Assembly (NCBI GenBank): GCA_020851075.1
Contig: JADZDL010000028.1
Coordinates: 1 to 64,000, forward strand
DNA from: Planctomycetota bacterium
Lineage (GTDB): Bacteria; Planctomycetota; UBA1135; UBA2386
DNA length: 64,000 nucleotides
Direction of reading: 5' to 3'
The notes under the pieces are model-generated. The model was not told the origin of the DNA and searched no databases. It was given only the letters and a program-made list of their open reading frames with translations. Below are positions 59,995-64,000 of the stretch, piece by piece (positions within the stretch are counted from its first letter, which is position 1; each line of letters opens with the position of its first letter). A program made the position numbers and the translations under genes.

Positions 59995-60927
59995 GTGCAG
60001 TACCGCCCACTCGGCTCCACAGGTCTCCAGGTGTCCAGGCTCGGCCTCGGCGCCGCCAACCTCGGCGGGGTCTACGGCGAGGTCGACGAAGCGGACGCGA
60101 TCCGCACCGTGCATCGCGCCTTCGACCTCGGCATCAACCTGTTTGACGCGTCGCCGTACTACGGCGGCACGCGGGCCGAGACCGTGCTCGGCAAAGCCCT
60201 GCGGACCTTGCCGCGCGACCAGTTCGTGCTCTCGACCAAAGCGGGCCGCTATGGGCCGCAGCAGTTCGATTTCTCACCGGCGCGGCTGCGGCAGAGCCTC
60301 GACGAGAGTTTGCAGCGCCTGCACCAGGACCATGTCGATTTGTTCCTGTTGCACGACGTCGAGTTCGGCGACCTCGACCAGATCCTGCAGGAGAGCCTGC
60401 CCGCGCTGCGCGAACTGCAAGCAGCGGGCAAAGCACGCTTCGTCGGACTCACGGGTCTGCCGCTCGCGATCTTCCGGCGCGCACTGGCCGCCGGCGTTCG
60501 CTTCGACGTGGCGCTGAGCTATTGCCACGCCACGCTGTTTGACACCACGCTGCAGAACCTCGCACCAGACCTCGCAGCGAACGGTATCGGTGTGCTCAAC
60601 GCCTCCCCCGCCGCCATGGGGCTGTTGTCGAGCCACGGGCCGCGCGACTGGCATCCGGCCCCCGCCTCGGTGCGCGCCGCGTGCCGCGCCGCGGCCGAGC
60701 TGTGCACCGCCCACGGCCAGGAGATCGCCGAACTCGCGCTGTCCTACACCTGCACGTTGCCGGGCTTTGCCAGCACCTTGTGCGGCACCGCCGCGCCGGA
60801 CGAGATCGAAGCGAACGTGCGCGCCGCCAACTCGGCCCCGGACCCGGAGCTGCTCGCGCAGGTCCTCTCGTTGCTGGAGCCGATCCGCAACGTCACGTGG
60901 CCGCAGGGGCGTCCAGAGAACCAGTAG
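59995..60927 (+). CDS. Aldo/keto reductase (L-galactose/L-fucose dehydrogenase-like)
   Basis: A 310-residue TIM-barrel NAD(P) oxidoreductase. The N-terminal hairpin is YRPLGSTGLQVSRLGLG. The catalytic tetrad is seen as Asp in NLFDASPYYGGTRAE, Tyr in the same segment, Lys in VLSTKAGRYG and His in DLFLLHDVEFG. The closest pattern is the galactose/fucose dehydrogenase group. The expected in-frame ATG is absent. GTG 59995 is used because the family sequence starts right after it; GTG 59962 would add 11 residues. Sugar or aldehyde oxidation is likely, substrate unknown. Confidence 0.88.
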   Translation: MQYRPLGSTGLQVSRLGLGAANLGGVYGEVDEADAIRTVHRAFDLGINLFDASPYYGGTRAETVLGKALRTLPRDQFVLSTKAGRYGPQQFDFSPARLRQSLDESLQRLHQDHVDLFLLHDVEFGDLDQILQESLPALRELQAAGKARFVGLTGLPLAIFRRALAAGVRFDVALSYCHATLFDTTLQNLAPDLAANGIGVLNASPAAMGLLSSHGPRDWHPAPASVRAACRAAAELCTAHGQEIAELALSYTCTLPGFASTLCGTAAPDEIEANVRAANSAPDPELLAQVLSLLEPIRNVTWPQGRPENQ

Positions 60928-60978
60928 TCCAGACGGCCGATCCGCCTGGTGCACGACCTTGGCTTCCGGCCCCCACCA

Positions 60979-61950
60979 TCACTGGATCGTGAACCGGTAA
61001 CCCGCCGACGTCGTGTAGCCGTAGGGGTTCGGGGCCGCAGGATCCAACACGCCCCACTGCGCGTAGAACGTCAAGCCGACGTAGCCTGGATCGTTGCCGA
61101 TCGCAAACGGAACGGCCGCCACGCCCGTGCCAGCGCCCACCGTCGGTAGCACCGTGAAGAGCGATGCGGCCGTGCCGGTCAGCAGATTGCAACCACCACC
61201 GAGCGGCCACGGCAGTGCGCCGCCGGCCCATACCGCGTTCTGGAAGTCGACCAACAGAACCGCGAGTGCCGGCGCGTAGGCGTCATTCAATTCGAGTTGG
61301 AAGTTCGACGAATTGATGGTCGGCGCGTTGCTGCTGCCGATCACCGGCACAAAACCACCGGTGCCCGCACAACCCTGGCCATACACCTCGGTCGCAGGCG
61401 CACCGACGTAGACGTCGTCCACCCAACACTTGAAGGGCATGGCGGCGAGATTGCTGTGCCGGAGGAACACCTGGAAGTGGTAGGCACCAGCGACCGCAAT
61501 CGTGGGCACCGCGCTGAACTGGGCACGCTCCAAGAGCCCCGTCTGGCTCGGGGCAGCCTGCGTGCCCGTGTAGACCACGGTGTTGCTGACCGTGTCGACG
61601 ATCCGGAACTCCACACGATTGACGGTCGGGGACGGAATCGGCGTTGTCACCTGTTTCTCCCACATCACGCGGAAGCCCACCGGGATCGGACCGGCCGGCA
61701 GCCCAACAGGCGGACTCTGCCACAAGGCCGACATCACCGGCGTGAGCGTGTAGAAGTCGGCAAACAAGGCCGTCGACGGCCCCTGCCCAGCTACGCGCGC
61801 CGAAGCGAAGCCGGTCGTGCCGAGCGGGTCGTTGAAGGAGACCATGGTCCATCCACCGCCGCCGTCGTGAAACTCACCGTCCGGCACGAGGTTCTGCGCG
61901 GGCAGCGCAAAGGTTATGGCGAAGATCGACGCAAGGGTGCGAAGCAGCAT
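60979..61950 (-). CDS. Secreted protein with planctomycete-type C-terminal domain
   Basis: A 323-residue exported protein with a signal peptide (LASIFAITFALPAQ). Residues 20-185 look like a carbohydrate-binding or jelly-roll domain (LVPDGEFHDGGGGWTMV start, FQVFLRHSNLAAMPFKCWVDDVYV end). The C-terminal ~140 residues repeat the module of the trypsin-like protease: VYGQGCAGTGGFVPVI, ALPWPLGGGCNLL and TFYAQWGVLDP, ending YRFTIQ. No enzyme motif is seen. It may bind polymers on the cell surface. ATG 61950 starts the signal peptide. Confidence 0.8.
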   Translation of the reverse strand: MLLRTLASIFAITFALPAQNLVPDGEFHDGGGGWTMVSFNDPLGTTGFASARVAGQGPSTALFADFYTLTPVMSALWQSPPVGLPAGPIPVGFRVMWEKQVTTPIPSPTVNRVEFRIVDTVSNTVVYTGTQAAPSQTGLLERAQFSAVPTIAVAGAYHFQVFLRHSNLAAMPFKCWVDDVYVGAPATEVYGQGCAGTGGFVPVIGSSNAPTINSSNFQLELNDAYAPALAVLLVDFQNAVWAGGALPWPLGGGCNLLTGTAASLFTVLPTVGAGTGVAAVPFAIGNDPGYVGLTFYAQWGVLDPAAPNPYGYTTSAGYRFTIQ

Positions 61951-62091
61951 GGGCAACCTGGGGTTTCGGAAACGAGAAAGGAGGAGTGCACCATTGTTGG
62001 ACACAGGACGCGCTCCTGGCAATCCCCGAAAGCCCTTTGCCGGCGGGATCTGAGCTTCTGGCCTGCGGCGCGCTCTCGGCGCCGTTGTGCC

Positions 62092-64000
62092 CTAGTGGCA
62101 AGCCCGCGAGTAGACCGCGTTGCTGAGCTGCACACCGGGGCCAGAAAGCAGGCCGACCTGCGCGAAGAACACGGCGCCGCGCACGGTCGGCGAATCGGCC
62201 AGTGGCACTTCGAAGTTCGCGTCCCCGGTCGCATCAACGGTCGCGAACAAGAACAGCAGCGGGTCGACGAGCAACGTGCCGATGCCGGGCAGCAGCTGGT
62301 TCTGCGGGGTAAGGCCAAGGCCAAGCAGCCCCGCGGCCCCCGGCGTCGCGTTCTCGAGTTCGTAGCGCAGCGAATCGCCCTGCGACGGCACACCAAGTCC
62401 ACGCAGCGACAACGGCGTCGTGGCCGGGTCAGCGCCCGTGTAGGCGATGTGGCCGCAGGGATTGGGCCGGTTTCGGCGCTCCGGTGTAGGCCGCGGGAAT
62501 TGCACGAGCAGGCCCGGCAAAGCGTCGAGCCGGCCCACCGACTTGTCGTCCTGCTGCGGGCCGAACGTGAACTGGTCGATGCCCACAGCACCACCCGGCG
62601 CAAACAACCCGATCTCCTCGCCGTTGCCGCTGAGCTTCCACGTCGCGTGCAAGGGGCCTTCGGCCGGCTCGTTGTCGGCCCAGACCAGCAGTTGCCCGCC
62701 AGCGCGCACGATCGAACCCGTCGGGAACGTCCACTTCGAAGGCGTCCCCAGGTCGTCGGTCAGGTGGTACCCACTGAGGTCCTTGTCGACGAGGCCGCGG
62801 TTGTGCAGTTCGACCCAATCGTCGTGGTCCCCCGCTTCATCCGTGAGGCCCGTGACGTTCTCGGCGAGCGCCTCGTGGATCTCGATGGCCGGCAGGCCCG
62901 CCCGGACCAGCAGCACCAGTTCGTGCAGCGCGCTCCACTCCGTGCCGTTCAGGGTGCGCGCGCGCAGGCGCAGCGTGCCGTTTGCGGTCACAATCGTGCC
63001 CGAACCACCATTCTGCCCCACCGGCGCACCACCGGCCCCGCGCGGGTCGCTGCCGTCGGTGGTAAACCAGATGGTGCCCACCGCACTGCTGCGCGACACT
63101 GCGATCTGCGTACCAGGTGCCACCCACGCTTCGGTGACGCCAATCGTGACGGGCACTGGCTGCGTCTGGAACACGGGTGGCTCAAGGCTCGGATAGAGCG
63201 CCGGGTGCGCGACCGGCACCGACGTGTTGCGCAGGGCCGCGACGAGTTGCGCCGTGTTGCCGACGAACATCGCCCGGACCGCGTTCACGTACGGCAGCCA
63301 GTCGTTGTTGCGCGTCCACGTGACGCCGCGCGGATCAAATCGCCCCCAGCGCGCGGATTCGCCGACCACGCCGTGATCGACACCCCGCGTGATCCGGTTC
63401 CAGCGCTGTAGCACGTTGGCTTCGGACAACGGGCCGTCGTTGTAACACTGCTGGTAGACGCGGTCGGCCCAGGCGAGCCGGAAGTCCGCTACGTTCTGAC
63501 ACCCGCGCCAGAGGATCGAGATATCGAGCGGGCCGTTGAGCAGTTCGGCCTCGATGCGCGCACCATCGAGAGGTGGCCCGGGGCGGTTCGGCAGGTTGAT
63601 CCACGAATCCTCGCAGTCCCAGACGAAGAAGCGCACCTTACCCGGCGTCGCCAGCACGCGGTTGCCCGCGTACCAGTTGTTGTTGCTGCCGTTGTACGAA
63701 GGCCAATCGCCGCCGCCGCAGTAGGTCCAATACAGGATGTAGTCGGCGAAACTCGGCACATCGAGCCGCGCCTGCACGGTCGTCCACGACAGAGCACCAC
63801 TGATGAGGCCGTTGTAGAACGTCGGGTTGCCGTCGACGGTGCCGCCGTGGTTGCGCGCAAAGTAGTCATCCTTGCTGCCGCCGAAGTAGTCGGACCAGAA
63901 GCTCGATTCGGGCCGTTCCACGGGGTTGTAGAGGCCCCAATAGAGACCGTTCACGTACAGGTGGACAAACAACCCGCGCGGCCCAAACCCCGTCATCGCG
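62092..64000 (-). CDS. CotH kinase-family protein with chitobiase-like and lamin-tail domains, 5' end outside window
   Basis: About 636 residues are visible; the N-terminus lies beyond the window edge. The first ~330 residues are CotH: VNGLYWGLYNPVERPESSFW and the acidic VRFFVWDCEDSW, which in CotH kinases binds ATP and metal. A chitobiase-type C-terminal domain (IWFTTDGSDPRGAGG) follows, then a lamin-tail domain (AIEIHEALAENVTGL; DDWVELHNRG; YHLTDDLGTPSKWTFP). The end carries a module like that of the neighbouring secreted proteins (LLPGIGTLLVDPLL, GAVFFAQVG, LSNAVYSRAC). The protein is probably secreted; its substrate is unknown. Confidence 0.88.
   Translation of the reverse strand, partial: AMTGFGPRGLFVHLYVNGLYWGLYNPVERPESSFWSDYFGGSKDDYFARNHGGTVDGNPTFYNGLISGALSWTTVQARLDVPSFADYILYWTYCGGGDWPSYNGSNNNWYAGNRVLATPGKVRFFVWDCEDSWINLPNRPGPPLDGARIEAELLNGPLDISILWRGCQNVADFRLAWADRVYQQCYNDGPLSEANVLQRWNRITRGVDHGVVGESARWGRFDPRGVTWTRNNDWLPYVNAVRAMFVGNTAQLVAALRNTSVPVAHPALYPSLEPPVFQTQPVPVTIGVTEAWVAPGTQIAVSRSSAVGTIWFTTDGSDPRGAGGAPVGQNGGSGTIVTANGTLRLRARTLNGTEWSALHELVLLVRAGLPAIEIHEALAENVTGLTDEAGDHDDWVELHNRGLVDKDLSGYHLTDDLGTPSKWTFPTGSIVRAGGQLLVWADNEPAEGPLHATWKLSGNGEEIGLFAPGGAVGIDQFTFGPQQDDKSVGRLDALPGLLVQFPRPTPERRNRPNPCGHIAYTGADPATTPLSLRGLGVPSQGDSLRYELENATPGAAGLLGLGLTPQNQLLPGIGTLLVDPLLFLFATVDATGDANFEVPLADSPTVRGAVFFAQVGLLSGPGVQLSNAVYSRACH

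Noticed and set aside
1-64000. CRISPR arrays, tRNA/rRNA genes, insertion sequences or prophage
   Set aside because: I looked through intergenic regions for regular repeats, cloverleaf-like segments and transposase or integrase motifs and found none I could support.

Overview
This is 64 kb of GC-rich, gene-dense bacterial chromosome. Several features suggest an uncultured or poorly studied member of the Planctomycetota. At least three secreted proteins share a C-terminal module (a GQGC-x-G start, a GC centre and a Q-x-x-x-L-D-P-like end) that I associate with marine planctomycete proteomes. There is a ThuA-DUF1080 fusion, a CotH/lamin-tail protein, a copper monooxygenase fused to cytochrome c, and a double-length UvrA. 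The lineage is inferred from gene content only. I saw no rRNA, tRNA, CRISPR array, transposase or phage gene. At least fifteen adjacent gene pairs are coupled by 4-base start/stop overlaps (ATGA, GTGA or TTGA), and that fixed many start codons.

Layout. 1-9085: the 5' part of a tandem UvrA gene, a small acidic protein, a secreted trypsin-like protease, an inositol-monophosphatase-family enzyme and a PBP4-type DD-peptidase. 9150-21700: a ThuA-DUF1080 protein coupled to an NtrC-type regulator, then a bidirectional gene cluster. Its minus arm is YceI, lipoprotein, UbiG-like methyltransferase, ICMT-like methyltransferase and type III polyketide synthase. Its plus arm is an MMPL/RND transporter, a geranylgeranyl-reductase-type flavoprotein, a second YceI-like protein and an NtrB-like histidine kinase. 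21713-24734: an M1 aminopeptidase and two lipoproteins.

24816-39089: a nucleotide-sugar and glycan locus on the minus strand. It holds an RmlC-like epimerase, a GMD-like dehydratase, a double glycosyltransferase, a B12-type radical SAM protein, an E1 alpha/beta pair, a heptose-7-phosphate kinase and a heptose nucleotidyltransferase-phosphatase fusion. A plus-strand arsenate-resistance operon (ArsR-ArsC fusion, GAPDH, ArsJ) sits inside it. 39360-47152: a run of seven minus-strand genes from accB-accC through an AmaP-like protein, pfkA, a secreted protein and a hybrid kinase to a PLP lyase. 47314-64000: secreted and extracytoplasmic proteins (clostripain, S41 protease, cytochrome-copper monooxygenase with a redoxin lipoprotein, SdrD-B protein, CotH protein) interspersed with asd-moaC, a proline iminopeptidase, a UPF0114 protein and an aldo/keto reductase.

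The most interesting system is the bidirectional type III PKS cluster. Its gene set predicts a methylated and oxidised phenolic lipid that is handed to periplasmic YceI carriers and an RND exporter. The divergent control region contains two oppositely facing candidate sigma-54 (-24/-12) promoters placed symmetrically around a 12-bp inverted repeat. An NtrB-like kinase and an NtrC-like regulator flank the cluster. This suggests a sigma-54-controlled lipid system with one shared enhancer. The second is a putative modified GDP-heptose pathway with an orphan thiamine-dependent E1 pair.
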